From an uncultured Cocleimonas sp. (GTDB taxonomy: Bacteria > Pseudomonadota > Gammaproteobacteria > Thiotrichales > Thiotrichaceae), in the NCBI RefSeq assembly GCF_947495625.1, contig NZ_CANLZW010000010.1, positions 62,001 to 126,000 on the forward strand: 64,000 nt of DNA, written 5' to 3'. Numbering within the stretch: position 1 is the stretch's first letter; each line of letters begins with the position of its first letter. Made by a program: the position numbers and the translations under genes. Positions 1-6,851 of this stretch are shown piece after piece. Under the pieces are notes generated by a model, which saw only the letters and a list, made by a program, of their open reading frames with translations, was not told the origin of the DNA and did no database searches.

Positions 1-20
1 TACTTATAGCCACTTTTTTT
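1..20 (-). repeat. GTAGGGGGGTG element, truncated by window edge
   Basis: Read on the minus strand this is an A7 run, GTGGC and TATAAGTA, the left two thirds of the dispersed element described throughout this window. The G-run would lie beyond the window edge. It follows the stop of the minus-strand VOC gene by about 40 bases in the sense orientation, like most other copies. Confidence 0.75.
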
Positions 21-61
21 CTGCTTTATCTGTTTTAGGTTCTAAACGCTCTTTCATTTGT

Positions 62-436
62 TCAAAGGTTTTGCCCAAAAGTAAGTCTGTTACCATCAGG
101 ATCAGCGACTGAAAATTCTTTCATTCCCCAGGTCTGTTCGACAGGCTGCATGGTAATTCCCGTTTTGTCTTTGACCGTTAAACCGTTATTCGTAAACCTT
201 TTATAAACCTCATCCAGATTTGTGACGTTTACATAAATCACATTACCAAATATGCCATCGCCCGCGTGTTGTGATAGATGAACCCGATCACCGTCCCTTT
301 CTAAAAACGGATACATCGACATAAACGAAGTTGGATCAGGATCGGGTGCTTGTAGAATGTTGAAGTCAAAAACTTCAGTATTAAAGGGTAGGGAGACGGT
401 TATATCGCTGCATCTTATAAAGGGTTGTATTGACAT
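62..436 (-). CDS. VOC (glyoxalase/bleomycin-resistance) family protein
   Basis: A 124-residue single-module vicinal oxygen chelate protein. It shows the typical opening beta strand with SIQPFIRCSDI, a central VHLSQH segment and the closing pattern KEFSVADPDGNRLTFGQ, in which the DPDGN turn is characteristic of the family. Such small proteins act in the cytoplasm as lyases, dioxygenases or drug-binding proteins, usually as dimers. The sequence does not identify the substrate. It stands alone, divergent from the peroxiredoxin gene, with an FNR-like box between them. The family assignment is firm, but any specific activity such as bleomycin resistance would be a guess. Confidence 0.85.
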   Translation of the reverse strand: MSIQPFIRCSDITVSLPFNTEVFDFNILQAPDPDPTSFMSMYPFLERDGDRVHLSQHAGDGIFGNVIYVNVTNLDEVYKRFTNNGLTVKDKTGITMQPVEQTWGMKEFSVADPDGNRLTFGQNL

Positions 437-514
437 TAAACTGTTCCTTTTCAGCTTTCTTAAAAGTTATTCTGCTCTGGTGTCATCGAAGTTTAACAAT
501 TTATATGTGCTGCG

Positions 515-543
515 ATCCGTATTTTTATGACGGATTTTTTTCG
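515..543 (+). terminator. Short terminator-like hairpin
   Basis: ATCCGT and ACGGAT form a six-base stem around a nine-base loop and are followed by a T-run. It lies upstream of the peroxiredoxin gene, so it could terminate an unseen short transcript or be chance. Confidence 0.35.
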
Positions 544-550
544 GTCGTCT

Positions 551-564
551 TTGATAAAAATCAA
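551..564 (+). promoter_or_regulatory. FNR/ANR-type box
   Basis: TTGATAAAAATCAA is an exact match to the FNR/ANR consensus TTGAT-N4-ATCAA. It lies in the divergent region between the VOC gene (start 436) and the peroxiredoxin gene (start about 733). The match is seen directly. Which gene it controls is inference. Confidence 0.6.
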
Positions 565-588
565 CCATCTGTTTTATAGATTGATACG

Positions 589-610
589 ATGTAAACATAC
601 CATTTTACAT
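589..610. promoter_or_regulatory. Palindrome upstream of peroxiredoxin
   Basis: ATGTAAA and TTTACAT are perfect inverted heptamers separated by eight bases, about 120 bases before the peroxiredoxin start. This could be an operator, but no known regulator motif is recognised. Confidence 0.3.
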
Positions 611-732
611 GTATATTAATAATCCCTAATATAGGTTTTAACAGCTACCAAGCTGGAAAAGAAAATCGAAATTTTATCGGTTTTCATTCAAACAAACGTA
701 AATTGAAACCTAATAATAGAAAGGAAAATATC

Positions 733-1395
733 ATGGAAAATACAATCGAAAAAATTAACGAAGAAGTGGTTACATTCCCACAATTGAATAAACCAGCACC
801 TGCTTTTGAAGCAAAGACTACGCACGGTGTTAAAAAGCTTTCTGACTACAAAGGTCGTTGGTTAGTATTATTCTCTCACCCAGCAGATTTCACACCTGTT
901 TGTACTACTGAATTCATGGCTTTTGCGAATCACCACGAAGAGTTCTTGGCAGAAGGTGCAGACTTACTTGGTTTGTCTATCGACAGCTATTACAGCCACG
1001 TTGCATGGGTACGTAATATTAAGGAAAAATTTGGTGTAGACATCAACTTCCCAATCATCGAAGATCTTTCAATGAATGTTGCGAAAGCTTACGGAATGAT
1101 TCACCCGGGTGCTGCGGATACGTCAGCGGTAAGAGCAACTTTCATTATTGATCCTGATGGAATCTTACGTGCGATGGTTTACTACCCAATGACAAATGGC
1201 CGTTCAATTCCTGAGTTCTTGCGAGTGATTAGAGCGCTTAAGGCGTCTGACGAAAACCAAATCGCAACGCCAGAAGGATGGCAGCCAGGTGATAAGGTTA
1301 TCGTACCTCCACCACAGGATGCAGCAGCTGCCGAAGCACGAATGAGCGAAGGTTATGAGTGTACGGATTGGTACTACTGTACAAAAGAGTTGTAA
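733..1395 (+). CDS. Peroxiredoxin, Prx6 class
   Basis: A cytoplasmic thiol peroxidase that reduces hydrogen peroxide and alkyl hydroperoxides. The peroxidatic cysteine sits in HPADFTPVCTTEF, the Prx6-class form of the motif. Two further cysteines near the C-terminus (ECTDWYYCTKEL) match the extra cysteines of archaeal-type Prx6 enzymes that resolve the sulfenic acid. About 220 residues is normal for this class. I chose the ATG at 733 because AAAGGA lies just before it at normal spacing. An in-frame ATG at 703 would add ten unconserved residues. It is a single gene with its own terminator. An FNR-like box upstream suggests oxygen-linked control. Confidence 0.9.
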   Translation: MENTIEKINEEVVTFPQLNKPAPAFEAKTTHGVKKLSDYKGRWLVLFSHPADFTPVCTTEFMAFANHHEEFLAEGADLLGLSIDSYYSHVAWVRNIKEKFGVDINFPIIEDLSMNVAKAYGMIHPGAADTSAVRATFIIDPDGILRAMVYYPMTNGRSIPEFLRVIRALKASDENQIATPEGWQPGDKVIVPPPQDAAAAEARMSEGYECTDWYYCTKEL

Positions 1396-1416
1396 TTAAT
1401 AGTTACTAAGTTCAAC

Positions 1417-1448
1417 CAAAGCCCGAACGACTGTTCGGGCTTTGTTAT
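1417..1448 (+). terminator. Rho-independent terminator
   Basis: CAAAGCCCGAAC pairs with GTTCGGGCTTTG around a short loop, and T-rich sequence follows. It lies between the convergent peroxiredoxin and rsgA genes and probably serves both. Confidence 0.85.
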
Positions 1449-1497
1449 TTTGGGTGATAGATTATTGGATCTATTCATCATTTTATTATCATCAATA

Positions 1498-2562
1498 TCA
1501 TCGCTTTTTGTTCTTCAAGGTGGTTTTAATCATCTTACCGAAGTCTTTATCCTTCTTTCTTTTATCGGAATAAGACATGTCATTGAACGCTGATTCGCTT
1601 TTCATTTTTTGATAGTTTTTATAGCGTTGTTCAGACAGTTCATCAGTGGCTAACGCAGCTAAAATGGAGCAGCCTTTTTCTTTGGTGTGAGAACAGTTGC
1701 TAAATTTACAGTGTTGCATTAGCTCAATAATTTCAGAGAAAGTTTCGTCAAGACCACTATCTACTGACATATTACCGAGTTCCCTCATGCCGGGAGTATC
1801 AATAATCATAGCGCCATTTTCTAGCTGCAACAGTTCGCGGCTGGTGGTTGTATGTCTGCCTTTACTTTGTTTTTTGCTAACGGTTTGGGTTACTAATTTA
1901 GTACTGCCTAGAATGCTATTGAGTAGCGTAGTTTTTCCGACACCCGAAGAGCCTAGCAGGCAATAAGTAGATCCTGAGATTAATAAATCCCGGACCTTAT
2001 CCAGGTTTTCTCTGGTCTCATTACTAAATGCAATTACCGTGATTTCAGGGTAGGTGGTCAATATGCTGGTCGTTAATTCTTCAATTTCGGATTGAGGGAG
2101 TAGGTCACTTTTACTTAACAGAATCACGGGTGTAATTCCGCTTTGATTAATCATCACCAGATAACGTTCTAGACGACTCAAATTAAAGTTTTCATTGGCA
2201 GATTGAACGATAAATGCGGTATCAATATTCGCCGCAATTAATTGAAATTCTACCAGCTTTCCGGCGGTTTTTCGTTTTAATAAAGTTTTTCTAGGTAATA
2301 AGCCATGGATGATTGCATGCTTATCATCATCGTAAAAATCAGCATAAACCCAGTCACCAATGGTTGGTAAATCGGTTGCCGATTCCACGCTGTAATGAAG
2401 ATTACCAGAAAGCTCGGCAAACACTTCCTGTTTGCCATTACTAATCATGAAGCTATCTTTGTGAACTGAAACAACACGGGCTAGTTCATGTGTAGCTAGC
2501 TTGTTTTGATCAATATGACTTTGAAACCAGTCACTCAGGCCAATTTTTTTTAAGGTATCCAT
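1498..2562 (-). CDS. rsgA: Ribosome small-subunit-dependent GTPase A (RsgA)
   Basis: A circularly permuted GTPase that binds the 30S subunit late in assembly and helps release maturation factors. The order of motifs is diagnostic: G4 (SKSD, residues 150-153) precedes the P-loop (GSSGVGKT, 204-211) and G3 (DTPG, 255-258). An N-terminal OB-like domain covers about residues 20-95. A C-terminal zinc site is visible as C285, C290, H292 and C298. The 354-residue length is normal. It lies 14 bases downstream of the photolyase gene on the same strand, so co-transcription is possible. Confidence 0.93.
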   Translation of the reverse strand: MDTLKKIGLSDWFQSHIDQNKLATHELARVVSVHKDSFMISNGKQEVFAELSGNLHYSVESATDLPTIGDWVYADFYDDDKHAIIHGLLPRKTLLKRKTAGKLVEFQLIAANIDTAFIVQSANENFNLSRLERYLVMINQSGITPVILLSKSDLLPQSEIEELTTSILTTYPEITVIAFSNETRENLDKVRDLLISGSTYCLLGSSGVGKTTLLNSILGSTKLVTQTVSKKQSKGRHTTTSRELLQLENGAMIIDTPGMRELGNMSVDSGLDETFSEIIELMQHCKFSNCSHTKEKGCSILAALATDELSEQRYKNYQKMKSESAFNDMSYSDKRKKDKDFGKMIKTTLKNKKR

Positions 2563-2576
2563 CGGGTCATTATAGT

Positions 2577-4109
2577 TTATTTATTTGTGTTTTCCCTAAA
2601 TGCAGCAGCTTGTTTTTTTATTTGTTCGAGATCGTCATCACTTTTGCGGCGTAGGTTTTTTAGCATAAATCCCATACGTGGGTTATTGGCAAAGTCTGCT
2701 TCGTGCTTATCCAGAAAATCCCAGAATAAGGTAGTAAAAGGACAGGCATTATCACCAATGGCTTCGCTGGGTTTAAAACGACAATCTTTACAGTAGTTGC
2801 TCATTTTATTGATGTAGTTGGCGCTGGCCGCATAGGGTTTGGATGCCATAATGCCGTTGTCTACGTACTGACTCATGCCTAGGGTATTGGGTAGTTCTAC
2901 CCATTCGACGGCATCGACATAAACTGCTAAATACCATTCGTGAATCTGTTTGGGTTTAACGCCGTAAATCAATGAGAATAATCCCGTAATCATCAAGCGT
3001 TGAATGTGATGCGCATAACCATATTTAAGCGTTTGTTTTATGCTCTGATGCAGGCAATTCATATCGGTTTCGCCCGTCCAGTAAAAATCGGGCAGATCAT
3101 TATTGGCTTGCAGCCCGTTCATTTCCAGCCAGTCGGGCATATTCAACCAATACAAACCGCGCACGTATTCACGCCAACCTAGAATCTGTCGAATAAAACC
3201 TTCCACCGCTGCGAGAGGTGCGCCTTTTTCGCGGTGGTATGTTTCAGCAGCGTTAATCACGTCTAATGGGTGAAGTAGTTTTAAATTCAGCGAAGACGAA
3301 ATCAGTGAGTGATTGAGAAAAGGCTCGTCGGTCCACATTGCATCCTGGTAATCACCAAAGTTTTGCAGACACTCATCCAGAAAGCGATCTAGCGCTTGTT
3401 GTGCCTGCTCGGGAGTGACAGGCCACTCTAGTTGTTCTAACTCACCGGGATGATCTGGGTAGTTGTCATTAACCAGTGTGATTACTTCCGTGGTGATTTT
3501 ATCTGCTTTCCAGTCAATCGTTTTCGGGATATCTTGTGGACCGTCTTTGTTGAATGATTTGCGATTGGATTGATCGTAATTCCATTTTCCACCCAAGGGG
3601 TGTTTATCATCTTCCATGAGAATGTGGTATTTCTTGCGGAGTTCTCGATACCAGTATTCCAGGCGCACTTGCTTCTTACCACTGGTCCATTGTTTAAATT
3701 CAGAAGGGGTTGAGAGGAAATGTTGATCGTGTAGTTGTTTTAGCTCGACATCGTGTTGCTTACAGACTTGGGCGATGGATTTAAACACGCGGTAATCACC
3801 AGGTCTGACCAGCCATACAGATTCAGGATTATGTTCCTTTATCGTTGCACCTAAGGCTTCAGCCAGCGTTGAATAATCATGATCGTTGAGCGTTAAGTAA
3901 TGCAAGGGTAAGTCACGTTGTTTTAACGATTCTGCGAAATGCCGCATCGCAGATAAGAATAGGGCGATGCGCTGCTTATGTGACCAAACGTGCGTGGCTT
4001 CTTCTTTGACTTCCGCCATCCAGAAGCAATCCTGTTGTTTATCGACATCATCGAAGATTAACGATTTATGATCGAGTTGATCACCAAGAATGACATAGAG
4101 TCTGCGCAT
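2577..4109 (-). CDS. phrB: Fe-S photolyase / cryptochrome-related protein (PhrB type)
   Basis: A member of the deoxyribodipyrimidine photolyase-related group (FeS-BCP), which repairs (6-4) photoproducts using light, FAD and a [4Fe-4S] cluster. The N-terminal alpha/beta antenna domain begins YVILGDQLD. The C-terminal FAD domain carries four cysteines, C352, C440, C443 and C456, whose spacing matches the cluster ligands known in Agrobacterium PhrB. The 510-residue length fits. Its start overlaps the stop of the DUF2256 gene as TAATG, so the two are translationally coupled. Activity as a (6-4) photolyase rather than a photoreceptor is inferred from the family. Confidence 0.9.
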   Translation of the reverse strand: MRRLYVILGDQLDHKSLIFDDVDKQQDCFWMAEVKEEATHVWSHKQRIALFLSAMRHFAESLKQRDLPLHYLTLNDHDYSTLAEALGATIKEHNPESVWLVRPGDYRVFKSIAQVCKQHDVELKQLHDQHFLSTPSEFKQWTSGKKQVRLEYWYRELRKKYHILMEDDKHPLGGKWNYDQSNRKSFNKDGPQDIPKTIDWKADKITTEVITLVNDNYPDHPGELEQLEWPVTPEQAQQALDRFLDECLQNFGDYQDAMWTDEPFLNHSLISSSLNLKLLHPLDVINAAETYHREKGAPLAAVEGFIRQILGWREYVRGLYWLNMPDWLEMNGLQANNDLPDFYWTGETDMNCLHQSIKQTLKYGYAHHIQRLMITGLFSLIYGVKPKQIHEWYLAVYVDAVEWVELPNTLGMSQYVDNGIMASKPYAASANYINKMSNYCKDCRFKPSEAIGDNACPFTTLFWDFLDKHEADFANNPRMGFMLKNLRRKSDDDLEQIKKQAAAFRENTNK

Positions 4110-4291
4110 TAACTTTTCCTCGTTTGATTATCAACATTATCAACATTAACAACAATGTTGCGGTTTCGTCTGCATCGTTCTGAACAATATTTAACCTCGT
4201 CCCAGCAACGCTGCCACTTCTTGCGCCAGCTAAATGGTTTCTCGCAAACCGGACATTGCTTCTCAGCTAGGTTGATCTTTTTATGCGTCAT
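4109..4291 (-). CDS. DUF2256 zinc-ribbon-like small protein
   Basis: A 60-residue basic protein with [14 protein letters not shown] followed by CSERCRRNR, a four-cysteine arrangement typical of DUF2256. Its function is unknown. The family is repeatedly found next to cryptochrome/photolyase genes, and here the coupling is direct: its stop overlaps the photolyase start. A role as a metal- or nucleic-acid-binding accessory of the photolyase is inference. Confidence 0.85.
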   Translation of the reverse strand: MTHKKINLAEKQCPVCEKPFSWRKKWQRCWDEVKYCSERCRRNRNIVVNVDNVDNQTRKS

Positions 4292-4411
4292 ATTTGGGAG
4301 CCCAAGAATTAATGTATCGGTAAAATATAAGTATTGTATAATAAATGTGTTAGTATTTGTGTTTTGTTTTAACGATGTCTTTGAATCTATATCTACGAAT
4401 GTTTATTTATT

Positions 4412-4678
4412 ATGAAAAGCAGTAAATCCAAAAGTCTTGAAGAAGCCGATGTGAGTCGAATCATAGAAATGGCGTGGGAAGATAGAACGCCTTTCGAAGC
4501 GATTGAAACTGAATATGGTTTGGCAGAAAAACAGGTCATAGTGTTGATGCGCAAACACATGAAAGCATCCAGCTTTAAAATGTGGCGCAAACGGGTCAGT
4601 GGTCGCAAAACCAAACATCTGACACAACGGGGATTTACGGTTGGTCGTTTTGTTTGTCCGACACAGCGTCTTCGTTAA
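4412..4678 (+). CDS. DUF2805 (TIGR03643) family protein
   Basis: An 88-residue basic protein whose core, IIEMAWEDRTPFEAIE followed by GLAEKQVIVLMRKHMK, is the family pattern. It resembles a small helical, HTH-like fold, and MWRKRVSGRKTKH gives a positively charged tail. The function is unknown. It is divergent from the DUF2256-photolyase pair and 43 bases before the flavin-reductase-like gene. These neighbours suggest a small light or flavin module, which is inference. Confidence 0.8.
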   Translation: MKSSKSKSLEEADVSRIIEMAWEDRTPFEAIETEYGLAEKQVIVLMRKHMKASSFKMWRKRVSGRKTKHLTQRGFTVGRFVCPTQRLR

Positions 4679-4721
4679 ACAAACTATCTATTACTTAATA
4701 ACGAATTACTAATCACCAAAT

Positions 4722-5363
4722 ATGAAATTAAACAAAGAACAGATCGAAGCTAAAGATGATCGCGAACGCGTGCTTTTCATCAATTCATTATCAGGGTTTA
4801 AAAGTGCAAATCTGGTCGGCACAGCTAACGATGAAAAACAGAGCAATCTGGCGATCGTTTCATCCGTAGTGCATTTGGGTGCAAACCCTGCGTTACTGGG
4901 AATGGTTATGCGACCTCACAGCGTGCCGCGCGGCACATTGGAAAATATTATCAATACCGGTGTATATACCTTGAATCACGTAAATACCGAAATCTATCAA
5001 CAAGCGCATCAAACGTCGGCACGTTATCCTGAGGATATGTCTGAATTCAATGAAGTCGGTTTAAACGAACAGTGGGAAGAAGGATTTGCTGCGCCGTTTG
5101 TAAAAGAAAGTCATATCAAGTTAGGCATGAAACTGCGCGAAAAACACCATTTAGCAATCAATGGAACAGAGTTTGTCATCGGTGAAATTATCAGTATTGA
5201 AGTTCCGGACGAATTGGTAAGCGAAGATGGGTTTATCTCGCTGGAAAAAGCCAATACAGTTGCAGTAAGCAGTCTGGATACTTATCACAGCACCCAATTA
5301 CTAGGGCACCTCAGTTATGCCAAACCCGACCGCGAGCTTTCTTTTTTGGATAGAGAATGCTAA
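4722..5363 (+). CDS. Flavin reductase-like (FMN-binding split barrel) protein
   Basis: A 213-residue protein of the flavin-reductase-like domain family. The region SANLVGTANDEKQSNLAIVSSVVHLGANPALLGMV is the split-barrel FMN-binding segment (residues about 27-62), and PRGTLENIINTGVYTLNHV is the following conserved stretch. Members reduce or bind FMN or FAD in the cytoplasm, but the partner enzyme is unknown. It is adjacent to the DUF2805 gene and the photolyase, so a role in supplying reduced flavin is possible but not shown. A copy of the dispersed element begins 30 bases after its stop. Confidence 0.82.
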   Translation: MKLNKEQIEAKDDRERVLFINSLSGFKSANLVGTANDEKQSNLAIVSSVVHLGANPALLGMVMRPHSVPRGTLENIINTGVYTLNHVNTEIYQQAHQTSARYPEDMSEFNEVGLNEQWEEGFAAPFVKESHIKLGMKLREKHHLAINGTEFVIGEIISIEVPDELVSEDGFISLEKANTVAVSSLDTYHSTQLLGHLSYAKPDRELSFLDREC

Positions 5364-5393
5364 TCAAATTTGCTTGATTGATTTCTGAAACAG

Positions 5394-5421
5394 AAAAACA
5401 CGCTAAAAGTAGGGGGGTGAC
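5394..5421 (+). repeat. GTAGGGGGGTG element
   Basis: AAAAACACGC followed by TAAAAGTAGGGGGGTGAC. It lies between the convergent flavin-reductase-like and phosphoribosyltransferase genes, in the sense orientation for the former. Confidence 0.9.
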
Positions 5422-5436
5422 CTAGAATCGTATCTC

Positions 5437-6009
5437 TTAATTTTTTGGCAAATGATCTTTCAGGATTGCGTAAATCTCAGGGCGTTTCTCTGCCATTTCT
5501 TCTTTAGTCAGCCCCTCCATGGAATGCGGGTACTTTAACCAGTCTGCGGTTTCATGGACGACGAAATCGGGATTGATATCAGTTTGGTTTCTGCTGGGTT
5601 TGTAGTAAGGCACAGCGATACGAATATCTTCTGGGGTATTTCTACGCGCCGATTTCTGAAGTCGATTGATAATTGCTTGCACTGATCGGCCCGTGTCAAA
5701 CACATCATCCACAATTAATAATTTGTCGTGGTTCTGAATGTTTTTTATGAGGTAATCCAGGCCGAGTACTTTCACTTTACGTTGTTGATTATCAATGCCG
5801 GAATAGGATGAGGTGCGAATCGCAATATTGTCAGCATGGATGCCGTGGAAATGCAGATATTCCTGCACAGCGATGCCTATCGGCGCGCCACCACGCCATA
5901 CTGCAATAATAAATGTCGGCTTGAAACCAGATTCAAGAACTTGGTGGGCGAGTTTAAACGAATCTTCTAGTAAATCTTGTGCTGTAAGGTAGACTTTTTC
6001 CATGATCAT
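5437..6009 (-). CDS. Phosphoribosyltransferase family protein, copy A
   Basis: A type I phosphoribosyltransferase of 190 residues. The PRPP-binding signature LLIVDDVFDTGRSVQAI is clear, as is the early FKPTFIIAVWRGGAPIG loop. Such enzymes convert hypoxanthine or guanine plus PRPP to nucleotides. This subgroup resembles hypoxanthine-type enzymes, but the exact base is not certain. The start may be the ATG two codons inside (MEKVYL). It is divergent, 40 bases apart, from a clear paralogue (6050-6637) with the same layout. Purine salvage would fit the purine island 8 kb away. Confidence 0.85.
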   Translation of the reverse strand: MIMEKVYLTAQDLLEDSFKLAHQVLESGFKPTFIIAVWRGGAPIGIAVQEYLHFHGIHADNIAIRTSSYSGIDNQQRKVKVLGLDYLIKNIQNHDKLLIVDDVFDTGRSVQAIINRLQKSARRNTPEDIRIAVPYYKPSRNQTDINPDFVVHETADWLKYPHSMEGLTKEEMAEKRPEIYAILKDHLPKN

Positions 6010-6049
6010 TCAACTTTAACAAGGCTAGTTTAAAGAGTATATTAAAACT

Positions 6050-6637
6050 ATGAAAAAGACATTCCTGGAAGAACAAGAATTAATACAAGACTCCTTCAAA
6101 CTTGGTGTGCAGATTTTTGAGTCTGGTTTTAAACCTACCTTTATCGTTGGCTTATGGCGCGGCGGAAGTTCTGTCGGTATTTATGTGCAGGAATGTTTGC
6201 AAACACTGGGTGTTGAAACCAATCATATTTCCTTGCGGACTTCTTACCGCGGTCAACCGTATTATCATGAAATGGCTAATTTGCCTGTGAGTGATATTCG
6301 AGTGCATGGCACCAAGTATTTGGTTGATAATTTGAATCAGGGTGATTCATTATTGATTGTGGATGATGTGTTTAGTACGGGTAAAAACATTGAAGCGGTT
6401 ATCCAGAAACTCCAGCATCGTTTAAGACGCAATATGCCGAAACAGGTGAAAGTAGCTACGCTGTATCAACGATCTTCATACAATGCGGTTGATACCAAGC
6501 CCGATTTTGTTTTGCACCAGACTGAAGACTGGCTGGTGTTTCCTTATGAAATGTCTGGACTCACCCTGGAAGAAATCAAACAATACAAACCATTTTTAGT
6601 GCCGTATTTAAAACCTGAATTAGTTTCTAATAATTAA
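6050..6637 (+). CDS. Phosphoribosyltransferase family protein, copy B
   Basis: A paralogue of the divergent neighbour. Both share the opening layout (DSFKL then ESGFKPTFI), the WRGG loop and the PRPP site, here LLIVDDVFSTGKNIEAVI. At 195 residues it is a type I phosphoribosyltransferase, probably for a purine base or a related substrate such as xanthine. The ligand-determining region differs from copy A, so the pair may have split substrates. The 40-base divergent spacer suggests overlapping promoters. An expanded copy of the dispersed element follows its stop by about 10 bases. Confidence 0.85.
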   Translation: MKKTFLEEQELIQDSFKLGVQIFESGFKPTFIVGLWRGGSSVGIYVQECLQTLGVETNHISLRTSYRGQPYYHEMANLPVSDIRVHGTKYLVDNLNQGDSLLIVDDVFSTGKNIEAVIQKLQHRLRRNMPKQVKVATLYQRSSYNAVDTKPDFVLHQTEDWLVFPYEMSGLTLEEIKQYKPFLVPYLKPELVSNN

Positions 6638-6647
6638 TATTTCGGAT

Positions 6648-6730
6648 AAAAAAAGCCCCTAGCTCTGCATAAATTCTAATTACGTTTTCAAAAGACGTAA
6701 ACGTATTATCATTCAAAGTAGGGGGGTGAC
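6648..6730 (+). repeat. GTAGGGGGGTG element with one 54-bp internal insert
   Basis: An A7 run and GCCCCT are followed by 54 bp (6661-6714) not found in standard copies, then AAAGTAGGGGGGTGAC. The insert resembles the 55-bp unit present twice in the copy at 54078-54215, sharing TGCATAAATTC and the final ATTC. It lies between convergent genes. Confidence 0.85.
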
Positions 6731-6759
6731 CTATCGTTAATAACTACTTAAACTAAAAG

Positions 6760-6818
6760 AAAACCGGAGCGAAAACAGCCTAATGATCTGACTGTTTCCG
6801 CACCGGTTTGTTTCTTTC
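6760..6818 (-). terminator. Terminator hairpin for the surface-protein gene
   Basis: AAACCGG-A-GCG-AAACAG pairs with CTGTTT-CCGC-A-CCGGTTT across a 13-base loop. On the minus strand T-rich sequence follows, as expected for the gene ending at 6852. Confidence 0.75.
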
Positions 6819-6851
6819 TAAAGCTATAATGTTTCTTAATTTATAAAGCTA

